Assembly (NCBI RefSeq): GCF_003725545.1
Contig: NZ_RJLN01000014.1
Location: forward strand, 25,706 to 89,705
Reading direction: 5' to 3'
Source of the DNA: Micromonospora solifontis
GTDB taxonomy: Bacteria; Actinomycetota; Actinomycetes; Mycobacteriales; Micromonosporaceae
Length of the DNA stretch: 64,000 bases
The notes beneath the pieces were generated by a model. That model was given only the letters and a program-made list of their open reading frames with translations. It was not told the DNA's origin and did no database searches. The first letter of the stretch is position 1. Each line of letters starts with the position of its first letter. The translations under genes and the position numbers were made by a program. This document shows positions 49,651 to 60,294 of the stretch, piece by piece.

Positions 49651-50580
49651 ATGGACGCGGAGATCATCGAGCTGGACCTCGACCGCCTGCCCGCCGTCGT
49701 CGACCTCTGCCGGCGGGCCCTCGACCTGCCGGAGGACGCCGCCGAGGCGCCGGCGATCGTGGACACCCTGGCCGCCCGCGCGGCGGCCGACCGGCCGGTG
49801 CTACGGCTCGGCGCGGTACGCGCCGGCGAGCTGATCGGGGTGCTGGTCGGCTCGGTCTCGCGGTGGGATTCCCGGCTCTGGCACGTCGACCTGCTGGCGG
49901 TGGCCCCGGCGGAGCGGCGGCAGGGGGTCGGGCGGGCCCTCCTCACCGAGGCGGAACGGCGGCTCGCCGGGCTCGGCGCGGCCGAGCTGTTGCTGGCCGG
50001 GAACCCGCCGTACTACGCCTGGCCGGGCATCGACGTGCGGTACACCCCGGCGGTCTGCGCCGCGCTGCGCCTCGGCTACCGGCAGGACCGTACCGCCTGG
50101 AACATGACCGCGGACCTGGCGGCGGGGTCACCGGCACTGCGCTCGACGGAGGCCGCCGAGCGCCGGCTGGCGGACAGCGGCGTCGCGGTACGTCGGGCCG
50201 AACCGGCGGACCTGCCGGCGCTGGTCGCGTTGGCCCGGGACACCTTCGGCGGGACGTGGGACGGCGAGCTGGCCGGCTCGGTCGGCCGGCCGGACGCGGG
50301 CGCGCACCTGGCCGAACGGGACGGTGAGATCCTCGGTTTCGCCGCGTACGGGTCGTCCCGGCCGAGCTGGTTCGGTCCGATGGGGACGGTCCCGGAGGCG
50401 GAGGGTTCGGGGATCGGCGGGGTGCTGCTGCGCCGCTGCCTGCGTGACCAGGCGGCGGCCGGGATCGGCGCGGCGCAGATCGGCTGGGTGGGGCCGGTGC
50501 CGTTCTACTCGGGCGCGGCGGGTGCCCGGATCGAACGGGTCTTCTTCCTGTATCGCAAGGAACTTAACGGACATAAGTAA
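49651..50580 (+). CDS. tandem GNAT N-acetyltransferase
   Basis: 309-aa protein with two GNAT domains. First domain: HVDLLAVAPAERRQGVGRALLTEAERRL near residue 75; second: MGTVPEAEGSGIGGVLLRRCLRDQ near residue 245, where the pyrophosphate-binding loop is GSGIGG. Acetyl or acyl acceptor unknown. Similar in size to MshD but lacks its specific segments. ATG 49651 follows TAGGGT (49637-49642) at 8 nt. Confidence 0.8.
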   Translation: MDAEIIELDLDRLPAVVDLCRRALDLPEDAAEAPAIVDTLAARAAADRPVLRLGAVRAGELIGVLVGSVSRWDSRLWHVDLLAVAPAERRQGVGRALLTEAERRLAGLGAAELLLAGNPPYYAWPGIDVRYTPAVCAALRLGYRQDRTAWNMTADLAAGSPALRSTEAAERRLADSGVAVRRAEPADLPALVALARDTFGGTWDGELAGSVGRPDAGAHLAERDGEILGFAAYGSSRPSWFGPMGTVPEAEGSGIGGVLLRRCLRDQAAAGIGAAQIGWVGPVPFYSGAAGARIERVFFLYRKELNGHK

Positions 50581-50645
50581 CATAACCCCATTCCGCCTCA
50601 CCGCTCATCGACCGCCGCCTACCGTCGGTCGTAGAGGAGGCAGCC

Positions 50646-50888
50646 ATGACCATGGAAGACGAACGCACCGACGACCCGGCGATCAGCTGGCGACCGGTCG
50701 ACGAACTCCCCGGGCAACTGCCGTTCGACCGGCTCGACTACGGGGACGCCGAGCAACTCGCGGAGATGACCGGCGGTGGCGAACCGTCCACCGAGGAGCC
50801 ACGGCAACCGGTGGACGAGCCGATCCGCATCCTGCCGCCGTACGACCGGGCGTACAAGCGACGCAACCAGCGGCCACTGCCGACGTGA
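50646..50888 (+). CDS. small acidic hypothetical protein
   Basis: 80 aa, hydrophilic, rich in Asp, Glu and Pro (MTMEDERTDDPAISWRPVDE), with a basic C-terminus YKRRNQRPLP. GGAGG sits 6 nt before the ATG, so it is likely translated. Probably disordered. Family not recognised. Convergent with groEL, separated by 69 nt. Confidence 0.65.
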   Translation: MTMEDERTDDPAISWRPVDELPGQLPFDRLDYGDAEQLAEMTGGGEPSTEEPRQPVDEPIRILPPYDRAYKRRNQRPLPT

Positions 50889-50957
50889 CAGACATGCGGA
50901 GAGGGGGCGGACCGCTGACGCGGCCCGCCCCCTCTCGGCGTACTGGTGGAACTGGAC

Positions 50958-52760
<1,803 letters not shown>

Positions 52761-52776
52761 CTACCGCCCCGACCAT

Positions 52777-52803
52777 TTGGCACTCACCGCATGCGAGTGC
52801 CAA
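52777..52803. promoter_or_regulatory. CIRCE operator 1 of groEL
   Basis: TTGGCACTC, 9-nt spacer, GAGTGCCAA: perfect inverted repeat, one substitution per arm from the TTAGCACTC consensus. It overlaps the predicted start of the groEL transcript (about 52802, minus strand). HrcA binding site. Confidence 0.95.
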
Positions 52804-52808
52804 TGACT

Positions 52809-52837
52809 TGTTTAGCACTCTCCCTAGCCGAGTGCAA
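52809..52837 (-). promoter_or_regulatory. groEL promoter
   Basis: Minus strand -35 TTGCAC (52837-52832), 17-nt spacer, -10 TAAACA (52814-52809). The second CIRCE covers both hexamers. Start near 52802 gives an untranslated leader of about 220 nt. Confidence 0.8.
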
Positions 52838-52838
52838 G
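52812..52838. promoter_or_regulatory. CIRCE operator 2 of groEL
   Basis: TTAGCACTC (52812-52820, exact consensus), 9-nt spacer, GAGTGCAAG (52830-52838, two differences from consensus). Eight nt separate it from operator 1. Overlaps the promoter, so it can block RNA polymerase. Confidence 0.92.
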
Positions 52839-52852
52839 CACGATGCCGCCGC

Positions 52853-54085
52853 TCAGCCGAGTTCCGCGGCCAGCCGGGCGACGTTCACCGGCTCGGACTG
52901 CGCACGCTGCTCGGCGTACGCGACGACCAGCCCGACGAGCTGGAACAGATAGGCCGGGGTGGCCAGCACGGCGCTCAGCACGGCCACCAGGACGGCACCC
53001 GTCGCGGTGCCCGGCGCGCTCATCGGGTCCGCCCCGAACACCAGCTTGCTCACCGCCTCCAGCACGCCGTTGACGACCGCCACGACCACGAGCGCCGCCA
53101 CGACCAGCGCGACCCGGCCCAGCACCATGCCGAACCGCTTGTGCAGCATCCCGAACGAGCGGCCGATCGGGTCCTTCCGCTCGAAGAGGTAGACCGGGCC
53201 GAAGAGGGCGACCGCGAAGATCACGTAAATGCCCGGCAGCACGCAGGCGCAGAACCCCACCATGATCAACAGTGAGGCGACGATGGTCCAGCCCCACAGC
53301 CCGACGGCCCGACGCCAGCCGTACCGGAAGGCGGCGCCGGCGGTGACCGGCTCGCCGGTCGCCTGCCGGGTGACCAGCCAGGTGCCGGCGGCCCAGCCCG
53401 CGGCCTGGAGCGGGCCGAAGACCAGGCCGGCGAGCAGCACCGCGCCGTAGAAGACGAAGATGTCCCGGAAGTACCCCGCCGGCAGGGCCGGGTTGCCCGC
53501 CGGCCCGGTGACCGGCTGGCTCTCGGGGGCGAGGCCGACCGAGAGGACGGCGATCACCGCCGCCGGCACGGCCTGGCTGAGCAGCATGATCGGAAGCAGC
53601 TGCCGCCAACTGCGGCGGAGCGCGCCGGCGCACCGCTCGAACCAGCCGCCGATCCCCGCGTGCGGGGGCGGGACCAGCGGGTCAGCCGGGTCGATGCCCG
53701 GATACCAGCCGTACGGCTGGTATCCGGGCAGCGGCGGGCCGGGGTAGACCCCGCCGGGCAGCGGCGGCGGGCCGGGATACGTCCCGCCCGGCACCGGGCC
53801 GGCCGGGGCCGGCCAGGACCAGCCGTGCGGCCCGGCCGGATCGGCCGGCTGGGGCCCGCCGGGAACCGGACCCGCCGGGGCCGGCCAGGACCAACCGTGC
53901 GGCTGGCCCGCCGGATCAGGCGGGTACGCCGCCCAGGGCTGTCCACCGGGCATGGCCGGCTGCCCGGGCGCCGTGAATCCGGGCTGGCCGGGCGGGGGGA
54001 ACCCGGGTGGCGTCGAACCGGCCGGGGCACCGGACGACGCCGGGGGCACCGGCTCGGTGGGGCCCGACGGGGGCTGGTCGGACAT
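52853..54085 (-). CDS. Pro-rich membrane protein with six helices
   Basis: 410 aa. Residues 1-150 form a disordered Pro/Gly/Tyr/Trp-rich head with internal duplications (PHGWSWPAPAGPVPGG twice, GVYPGPPLPG-type motifs), as in many actinobacterial membrane proteins. From ~165 six hydrophobic segments follow, with a glycerophosphoryl-diester-phosphodiesterase-membrane-domain-like or DUF-type core (FERKDPIGRSFGMLHKRFGMVLGR). Function unknown. GAGGAGGG precedes ATG 54085. A perfect 36-bp palindrome lies in the head-coding part. Its stop is 15 nt from CIRCE 2. Confidence 0.7.
   Translation of the reverse strand: MSDQPPSGPTEPVPPASSGAPAGSTPPGFPPPGQPGFTAPGQPAMPGGQPWAAYPPDPAGQPHGWSWPAPAGPVPGGPQPADPAGPHGWSWPAPAGPVPGGTYPGPPPLPGGVYPGPPLPGYQPYGWYPGIDPADPLVPPPHAGIGGWFERCAGALRRSWRQLLPIMLLSQAVPAAVIAVLSVGLAPESQPVTGPAGNPALPAGYFRDIFVFYGAVLLAGLVFGPLQAAGWAAGTWLVTRQATGEPVTAGAAFRYGWRRAVGLWGWTIVASLLIMVGFCACVLPGIYVIFAVALFGPVYLFERKDPIGRSFGMLHKRFGMVLGRVALVVAALVVVAVVNGVLEAVSKLVFGADPMSAPGTATGAVLVAVLSAVLATPAYLFQLVGLVVAYAEQRAQSEPVNVARLAAELG
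53695..53730. repeat. 36-bp perfect palindrome inside a coding sequence
   Basis: TGCCCGGATACCAGCCGT followed by its exact reverse complement, with no spacer. On the coding (minus) strand it specifies PGYQPYGWYPG; because of the symmetry the plus strand reads the same peptide. It uses the rare codon TAT. Could extrude as a cruciform or affect translation. Confidence 0.9.
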
Positions 54086-54193
54086 GAACCCTCCTCAGCG
54101 ACGATGGCTGGAACGGCTCACGATCTTCCCTGGTGCGCGCCGGCAGCGCAGCCCCCTGATCGGGGTGGAGGTCCGCCGGAGGGCGGAGACGGA

Positions 54194-54397
54194 TCAGGCG
54201 ATGACGCGGACGTGCTCGGCCTGCGGGCCCTTCTGGCCCTGGGCGATCTCGAACTCGACCCGCTGGCCGTCGTCCAGCGCCTTGTAGCCGTCCATCTCGA
54301 TCGCGGAGAAGTGGACGAAGACGTCCTGCCCGCCGTCGACGGCGATGAAGCCGTAGCCCTTTTCGGCGTTGAACCACTTGACGGTGCCCTGTGCCAC
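54194..54397 (-). CDS. cold shock protein CspA family
   Basis: 67-aa nucleic acid-binding chaperone with RNP1 KGYGFI and RNP2 VFVHFS on a five-strand barrel, [17 protein letters not shown] at the start. Binds single-stranded RNA/DNA and melts RNA structure. GTG 54397 has GAGGAAG upstream. Monocistronic; 108 nt separate its stop from the Pro-rich membrane gene. Confidence 0.95.
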   Translation of the reverse strand: MAQGTVKWFNAEKGYGFIAVDGGQDVFVHFSAIEMDGYKALDDGQRVEFEIAQGQKGPQAEHVRVIA

Positions 54398-54620
54398 GGT
54401 GCACTTCCTCACTCTGCGCGGCGTTCCACAACCCCGGCAGCCGGCGGACCGGCACCGGAGGACCACCGGTTCGGCGATCGGCGACGGCCGCTGAATCGGT
54501 GACCGAAATCGCACGCTACACGAGGCGTGACGACGGCGCACGACCACAAATCGGGCATATTTCGGCCGGCGTCGGCCCCGCCTGAGTGCCGTACCACGAC
54601 GCTCCGGTATGCATGGCCAC

Positions 54621-55151
54621 ATGACCAGCGCGCCCACCCTGACCGCGGCCGGCACCGCGAACGTCCGCCGGATCCGTCCGGAGGACGCCGCCCGGATGCG
54701 CGCACTCCGGCTGGAGATGCTCGCCGACTCGCCGTTGGCCTTCCTGGAAACCGTGGCGGAGGCGGCCGCCCGCCCGCACGCCGAGTACGCGGCCCGGATC
54801 GCCGCGGTCTCCCGGGGCAGCGGCAGCGCCCAGTTCGTCGCCGATCCGGGCGGCCGCTTCGTCGGGCACGCCGGCGGCGTCGCCGCCCCGGACGAACCCG
54901 GCCTGACCATCGTCTACGCCGTCTACCTGACCCCGGCCTGGCGGGGCAGCGGGCTGCTCGACGCCCTGGTGGACCAGGTGGCGGCCTGGTCCCGGGCGTG
55001 CGGCCGGCCCGAGCTGATGATGGAGGTGGTGGTCGGCAACGACCGCGCCTACCGGGCGTACCAGCGCCTCGGGTTCGTCGACACCGGCGTCCGCGTCCCC
55101 CACCCGAGGATCCCCACCCTCAAGGAACTCCAGATGCGCAGGGCAGCCTGA
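54621..55151 (+). CDS. GNAT N-acetyltransferase
   Basis: 176-aa GNAT protein: N-terminal [19 protein letters not shown], central [26 protein letters not shown] (acetyl-CoA loop WRGSGLL), and [21 protein letters not shown] at the end. Substrate unknown. ATG 54621 is preferred to ATG 54609, since TATGCA (54608-54613) lies 7 nt before it. Followed directly by a GGGGCCCC element shared with paaN. Confidence 0.85.
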   Translation: MTSAPTLTAAGTANVRRIRPEDAARMRALRLEMLADSPLAFLETVAEAAARPHAEYAARIAAVSRGSGSAQFVADPGGRFVGHAGGVAAPDEPGLTIVYAVYLTPAWRGSGLLDALVDQVAAWSRACGRPELMMEVVVGNDRAYRAYQRLGFVDTGVRVPHPRIPTLKELQMRRAA

Positions 55152-55153
55152 CC

Positions 55154-55214
55154 GCAGGGAGGTCAGGAAGGGGCCCCTGTGCTACCGGAGGCGTTGACAA
55201 GGGCCCCTCCCTGC
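55154..55214. repeat. GGGGCCCC double element, copy C
   Basis: GGAAGGGGCCCCT (about 55166-55178) and AAGGGCCCCTCC (55199-55210) form a hairpin; outer GCAGGGAGG (55154-55162) also pairs with CCTCCCTGC (55206-55214). Read on the minus strand the loop AACGCCTCCGGTAG matches copy B. Positioned between convergent gnat and paaN genes, so a shared terminator. Confidence 0.8.
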
Positions 55215-55217
55215 ACC

Positions 55218-56891
55218 TCAGACGTGCCGGCGCGACTGGACGATGCGGAAGCGGTTGGCGACGTAGGCGCCATCCGTGAGGGCCGAGTTGGCCGCCGGGT
55301 TCGCCCCGGAACCGTGGAAGTCGGAGAACGCCGCCGACTGGTTGACGAACACCCCGCCGGTGAGGTTGCAGGACAGGTGCACCCCGGCGTCGATCGCCGC
55401 CGCCTCGGCCGCGTCGAGCACCGCCTCGTCGGTGGAGTAGACGCCGGCCGTGAGCGCGCCCTTCTCCCCCACCGTCTCGCGCAGGATCCGCAGGCTGTGC
55501 TCGGTCGAGTCGGTCGCGATGGCGAACGAGATCGGCCCGAACCACTCCCGCGAGTAGGTCGGGGTGTCCGCCGCGTCCAGCTTCACGATGGTCGGCGTAC
55601 GCACCACCGCGCCGGGGAAGGACGGGTGCTCGACGGTCCGCGACTCCAGCACCGGCTCACCGACCTTGGTCACCTCCTCCAGCCGCTCCAGCACGCCGTC
55701 GTTGACGATGGCCCCGGTCAGCTCGACGCCCCGGGCCGGGTCGGCGGTGAGCTTGCCGACCGCCGCGGCGATGCCGGCGGCCACCTCGTCGAAGCTCTTG
55801 TGCCCCTGGTCGGTCTCGATGCCGTCCCGGGGGATGAGCAGGTTCTGCGAGGTGGTGCACATCTGCCCGCTGTACAGGGTGAGCGTGAAGCCCAGGTTGC
55901 GGCAGAGGCCGGCGAAGTCGTCGGTGGAGTCGATCACCACCGTGTTCAGGCCGGCCTTCTCGGTGTAGACGGCGGCCTGCCGCGCGTTGGCCTCCAGCCA
56001 GTCGCCGTACTCGGTGGAGCCGGTGAAGTCGACGATCCGCACGGCCGGGTGCAGGGCCAGGGTGGAGGCGAGCTTCTCGTCCGCCGCCTCGGGGGCGAGC
56101 TGCACCAGGTTCGGGTCGAAGCCGGCCTCGGCGAGCACCTGGCGGGCGTACCGCACGGTGATCGCCAGCGGCAGCACCGCACGGGGGTGCGGCTTGACGA
56201 TCACCGGGTTGCCGGTGGCCAGCGAGGCGAAGAGCCCGGGGTACGAGTTCCAGGTCGGGAAGGTGTTGCAGCCGATCACCAGGGCCACGCCGCGGGGCAC
56301 CACGTGGAACGTCTTGCTCATCCGCAACGGGTCGCCCTTGCCGGCGGCCTTCTCCCAGCCGGCCGTCCCCGGGTGGCGGGTCATCTCGGCGTACGCGTAG
56401 GCGATCGCCTCCAGCGCCCGGTCCAGCGCGTGCGCGCCGCCGGCCTGGAAGGCCATCACGAACGCCTGGCCGCTGGTGAACTGCACCGCGTTGGCCAGCT
56501 CGAAGATGTTCTTGTGCAGCCGGTCGAGGATCTCCAGGCAGACGCCCACCCGGGCCTGCGGGCCGGCGTCGCGCCAGGCGGGCAGGGCGACGCTGGCGGC
56601 GGCCACCAACTGGTCGGCGCCCGCGTGCGGGTAACGCACGTTCAGCTCCAGGCCGAACGGGCTGACCTCGGTGGCGACGGTCCCCCCGTCGGTCGCCTGG
56701 TCAAGGGGGAAGTCGGCGTTCAGGTACGCCTCGAAGGCGGCCTTGCCGTCGGCGGCTGCGGTCTCGCCGTACACGCGGGGGCTGGGCGACTCGGGGTAGG
56801 CGGACCAGTACCCGCGCTCCGTGATCGCGGTCAGCGCACGGTTCAGGGTGTCGGCGTGCCTGTCGTACAGGGGGTGCGGGGTCTCCGTCAT
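55218..56891 (-). CDS. paaN: PaaN-type aldehyde dehydrogenase (phenylacetate degradation)
   Basis: 557-aa aldehyde dehydrogenase of the PaaN group, proposed to act on ring-opened phenylacetyl-CoA products. GCNTFPTWNSYPGLFASLATGNPVIVKPHP near residue 200 is the cofactor-binding part, FTGSTEYG near 290 is the Glu region, and LYSGQMCTTSQNLL near 347 holds the catalytic Cys. No ring-hydroxylating paa genes are nearby, so the function may be a generic aldehyde oxidation. ATG 56891 is preferred to a start at 56918. Confidence 0.85.
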   Translation of the reverse strand: MTETPHPLYDRHADTLNRALTAITERGYWSAYPESPSPRVYGETAAADGKAAFEAYLNADFPLDQATDGGTVATEVSPFGLELNVRYPHAGADQLVAAASVALPAWRDAGPQARVGVCLEILDRLHKNIFELANAVQFTSGQAFVMAFQAGGAHALDRALEAIAYAYAEMTRHPGTAGWEKAAGKGDPLRMSKTFHVVPRGVALVIGCNTFPTWNSYPGLFASLATGNPVIVKPHPRAVLPLAITVRYARQVLAEAGFDPNLVQLAPEAADEKLASTLALHPAVRIVDFTGSTEYGDWLEANARQAAVYTEKAGLNTVVIDSTDDFAGLCRNLGFTLTLYSGQMCTTSQNLLIPRDGIETDQGHKSFDEVAAGIAAAVGKLTADPARGVELTGAIVNDGVLERLEEVTKVGEPVLESRTVEHPSFPGAVVRTPTIVKLDAADTPTYSREWFGPISFAIATDSTEHSLRILRETVGEKGALTAGVYSTDEAVLDAAEAAAIDAGVHLSCNLTGGVFVNQSAAFSDFHGSGANPAANSALTDGAYVANRFRIVQSRRHV

Positions 56892-57048
56892 GCCCGCCAT
56901 CATGCAACAGGAAGCCACCAGATCAGTAGGGGCGTGTCACAAGTTCGATCGTCGCCCGCCACTGGTCGAGCTGCCCCAAACCGCCCGGGAATGACCGGAC
57001 CGGCACCGGGTAACCCCGCGGCCGACGACCAGGAGAGGACGGCGGCGG

Positions 57049-59259
57049 GTGCGGACGACCGAGATCCGGGTGCACGGCGTCGCCGACAAGGGGCCGGAGG
57101 CGATCCTGGACCGCCCGGTGGTCGTCCGGGTGGCGGGTGACCGGGACGCCGGCTTCTACCGGGTACGCCCGGGCTTCGGCGAGCCGACCGGACCGGGCGG
57201 TTCGGACCTGGAGGCGTACCGGTGGAGCGGCCTCACCGGCGGCACCGCCATCCGGACCCTCTCGCTGGTGCTGCTCCTGCCCTTCATGCTGGCCAACATC
57301 GCCATCTGGATGCTGCCCCCGGGCCGGGCCTCGGCGACGCCTGGGCGGGCGCTGTGCCGGCTGCTCGCCGCCAGCCTCACCGCGATGTACGTGCTGTCGG
57401 CCGTCGGGGTGGCGCTCGACCTGATCGGCTGGCAGTGCGCGGATTTTCCGCGCTGCCTGGAGGGACGGCGGGAGATCTCGTGGCTCGGCGGGGTGCCCCC
57501 GGGGCAGCGGCTGGCCATCCTGGCGCTGCTGCCGATCCTCGCGGTCGGGCTGGTCCGCCGGACCAGCGACCGCACCTGGCAGCTCCCCGAGGACGCGGCG
57601 ACGAGGCCGCAGGGGGTGGGCGCCGACCGGCTGGACACCCGGCACTTCTGGGACAACCGGGCACTGCTGCGCCGGCTGCGTTCGCTGCACCTCGCCATCG
57701 CCCTGGGGGTGCTCGACCTGGCGCTGCTGCTGGTGCTCGTCCCGCACGACCGGAACCTGCCCGGGTATCTGCTGCTCGCGGCGGCCATCGGACTGCTGCT
57801 GGCGGCCGCGGCGCTGCTCTGCCTGCCCCAGCTGGACCGCAGGGACGCCCAGCCCTGGCTGGGCCGGGCCACGGGTGGGGCGCGGTGGGGGACGGTCGCC
57901 CTCACCGCGCTCACCGTCGGCTACGCGGCCGCGCCCCGGTCGCCCTGGTCGGCCGGCGGGGGAATGCCCGGGTACGACGTCCTCGTGGCCGCCGTCTTCA
58001 CCACCCAGCTGGGGTTGCTGCTCCTCCTCGCCGGCGTGGTGCTGGCGCGACCGGCCGGACCGCGGGCATCCGCGGTGCTGGGTGGCCTGGGCGCGCCGGT
58101 CCTGATCTCCGCCGCGATCGGCCTCGCCGTGGCCTTCTCGTCCGGTTTGAGCTACGGGGTGGCCGAGTACCTGGACCGGGGTTCCAGCCCCACCCCGGCG
58201 CGACCGCTGCCACCGGGCGCCCCGCCGCTCGCTCCGCCGGTGGCGTACCGGTGGGCCGCCCTCGGGTTCTCCTTCGCCGTGGTGCTGGCCGCCGTGGTGG
58301 CGCTGGCCGGCCGCCGGTGGCACCGGTCCCGCCGTCGGCGGGAGACCGAGGAGCTGATCCGGCAGGACTTCCCCGAGGCGGCCGGGGTGCCGCCGGAGCG
58401 GGTCCGGGCGCTCCGGGACCGGATCGTCCGCGCCCGGCTCGCCGGCCGCCTCGGGCCGCTGCTGCTGGGGGCGTACGCGCTGCTGGCCGTGCTGGCCCTC
58501 GCGGGAGCGGGGCTGTCGGTCGCGCACCAGGGGCCGGAGTCGATCGCCGCCCGGGCCGGCGGGACGACCCTGGCCGGCCCGGTGATCTTCGCGACTGATC
58601 TCGGCGGCCTGCTGATCGGCCTGTTCGCCGTGGTGTTGGCCGGTGCCGGGCTGTTCGCCTACCGGTCGCCCGCGATCCGGGCGGTCGGGGTGCTGTGGGA
58701 GCTGGCCACCTTCTGGCCTCGGGCCGCGCACCCGCTGGCCGCGCCCTGCTACACCGAGCGGGCGATACCCGACCTGACCCGCCGGATCGCCCAGCTGACC
58801 GGGGACGGCGGCGCGATCGTGCTCTCCGGCCAGAGCCACGGCAGCGTGCTGGTCGCGGCCACCGTGCTGCAACTGCCCGAGTCCTGCCGCGCCCGGGTGG
58901 CCCTGCTGACGTACGCGACCCCGCTCGGTCCGCTCTACCGCCGGGTCTTCCCGGCCTACTTCGGCCCGGAGGTGCTGCGCGAGATCGGCGAGCGGCTGGA
59001 CTGGAAGTGGATCAGCCTGTGGCGGAACACCGACCCGATCGGGGGGCGGATCTTCCCGGCGGGGCTGTCACCGGACGACCCGGCCGCCGGGGTGGACCGC
59101 CGGGTCCGCGACCCGGGGACACTGCTGATCCCGCCCGGGGACACCGTGCCGCCGCCGATCGGCGGACACCGGTTCGAGCCGGACGAGGACTTCCACCGGG
59201 CCGTCCGGGAGCTGGCCCGCCGGCTCGGCCGGCCGGGGGCCGGCGGGCTCAGAGCGTGA
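57049..59259 (+). CDS. membrane protein with split alpha/beta-hydrolase fold
   Basis: 736 aa. N-terminal TEIRVHGVADKGPEAIL (His9-Gly10) resembles the first strand and oxyanion segment of a lipase; residues ~65-560 hold about ten transmembrane helices; then AIVLSGQSHGSVLVAATVLQL (GxSxG, Ser596) is a nucleophile elbow followed by a globular C-terminus with PIGGHRF near 705. The hydrolase fold seems interrupted by the membrane part. Similar IRVHGVxGTPPE-starting proteins occur in Streptomyces, to my memory, without known function. GTG 57049; AGGAGAGG is ~11 nt upstream. The stop overlaps the convergent GNAT gene by 11 nt. Confidence 0.75.
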   Translation: MRTTEIRVHGVADKGPEAILDRPVVVRVAGDRDAGFYRVRPGFGEPTGPGGSDLEAYRWSGLTGGTAIRTLSLVLLLPFMLANIAIWMLPPGRASATPGRALCRLLAASLTAMYVLSAVGVALDLIGWQCADFPRCLEGRREISWLGGVPPGQRLAILALLPILAVGLVRRTSDRTWQLPEDAATRPQGVGADRLDTRHFWDNRALLRRLRSLHLAIALGVLDLALLLVLVPHDRNLPGYLLLAAAIGLLLAAAALLCLPQLDRRDAQPWLGRATGGARWGTVALTALTVGYAAAPRSPWSAGGGMPGYDVLVAAVFTTQLGLLLLLAGVVLARPAGPRASAVLGGLGAPVLISAAIGLAVAFSSGLSYGVAEYLDRGSSPTPARPLPPGAPPLAPPVAYRWAALGFSFAVVLAAVVALAGRRWHRSRRRRETEELIRQDFPEAAGVPPERVRALRDRIVRARLAGRLGPLLLGAYALLAVLALAGAGLSVAHQGPESIAARAGGTTLAGPVIFATDLGGLLIGLFAVVLAGAGLFAYRSPAIRAVGVLWELATFWPRAAHPLAAPCYTERAIPDLTRRIAQLTGDGGAIVLSGQSHGSVLVAATVLQLPESCRARVALLTYATPLGPLYRRVFPAYFGPEVLREIGERLDWKWISLWRNTDPIGGRIFPAGLSPDDPAAGVDRRVRDPGTLLIPPGDTVPPPIGGHRFEPDEDFHRAVRELARRLGRPGAGGLRA

Positions 59260-60268
59260 GCTGCCAGTCCGTCGAGCCGGCCACGGGCCGGAAGCCGAGC
59301 TGCTCGTTGATCGCGATCATGTGCGTGTTCTCCGCCGCGTTGTAGGTGTCGATCACGCGCAGCTCCGGCTCGTGGCTCAGGGCGTACGCGAGGTTCTCGG
59401 CCTTGCAGAGCAGTCCGAGACGGTGGCCGCGGTGCGCCGGGTCGACGATGGTGATCTGCTGCCAGGCATGTCGGACGCTGCTCGCGTCGAAGCTGAGCTG
59501 GCTCCACGCGACCAGTCGGCCGGACGCCTCGTGCACCGCGCCGACGTTGTACCGGCGGACGCCCCGGCCGTCCAGCGCCCGCTCCACGCCCCGGATCCGC
59601 TCCGCGTCCATCTGCTCCTGCTCCCACGCCAGCTCCCCGAGCGGGGCGTCGAGCAGCAGCCGGCCCTCCAGGTGGGCGACGTCGGTGACGTGCTCCTCGG
59701 GGACGTGGTCCCGCCAGCGGACCGCACGGTAGCCGTCCGCGGTTGCCCGGGCGCCGGCGAGCAGGGCCGCCAGCCGGGACCGGTCGAGCGTGGTGACGTC
59801 GAGCCGGCGGCGGACATCGGCGAGCGCCGGCCGCGCGCCGACGGCGGCGGCGAAGGCGGCCCCGGGCAGCTCCCGATGCTCCTCGCCGGGCAGCGGGGTG
59901 ACGGTCGAGCCGACCATCCGCTTGCCACCGTGCTCCCGCAGCACCGTCAGGCCGTGTTCGTGCAGCGCCCGCCCCACCCCGCGCCGCCGGTACGCCGGGT
60001 CCACCACCAGGTCCACGCTGGCGTTCTCGGTGTTGTCGAGGGTGTGCAGGTACAGCCGGATCCAGCCGACAGGCCCCCCGTCGAGGCGGGCCACCGACCA
60101 CCGGGCGTCGATGCCGGGCATCGGGTGCCACAGCGGCGCCTCGAACCGGCGCCGGCACGGCGGCGGAAGGTCGGGCTCGTCCACGGCCTGGGCCGCGACC
60201 GCCGTGCGGTAGACCGCGTCAAGGGTCGCCCGGTCGGCGGGGTCGAGGGGGGTGACGGAGATACCCAT
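59249..60268 (-). CDS. tandem GNAT N-acetyltransferase
   Basis: 339-aa protein with two GNAT domains, 20-150 and 185-335. First: VDLVVDPAYRRRGVGRALHEHGL; second: QQITIVDPAHRGHRLGLLCKAENL with loop HRGHRLG, then YNAAENTHMIAINEQLGFRPV. Second-domain features resemble aminoglycoside or MshD-like GNATs, with unknown substrate. ATG 60268 start. A block of three hairpins (60295-60370) is directly upstream, either a leader or the end of another transcript. Confidence 0.8.
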   Translation of the reverse strand: MGISVTPLDPADRATLDAVYRTAVAAQAVDEPDLPPPCRRRFEAPLWHPMPGIDARWSVARLDGGPVGWIRLYLHTLDNTENASVDLVVDPAYRRRGVGRALHEHGLTVLREHGGKRMVGSTVTPLPGEEHRELPGAAFAAAVGARPALADVRRRLDVTTLDRSRLAALLAGARATADGYRAVRWRDHVPEEHVTDVAHLEGRLLLDAPLGELAWEQEQMDAERIRGVERALDGRGVRRYNVGAVHEASGRLVAWSQLSFDASSVRHAWQQITIVDPAHRGHRLGLLCKAENLAYALSHEPELRVIDTYNAAENTHMIAINEQLGFRPVAGSTDWQLTL

Positions 60269-60294
60269 GCGGGTGAGCCTGCGCCACCCACAGC

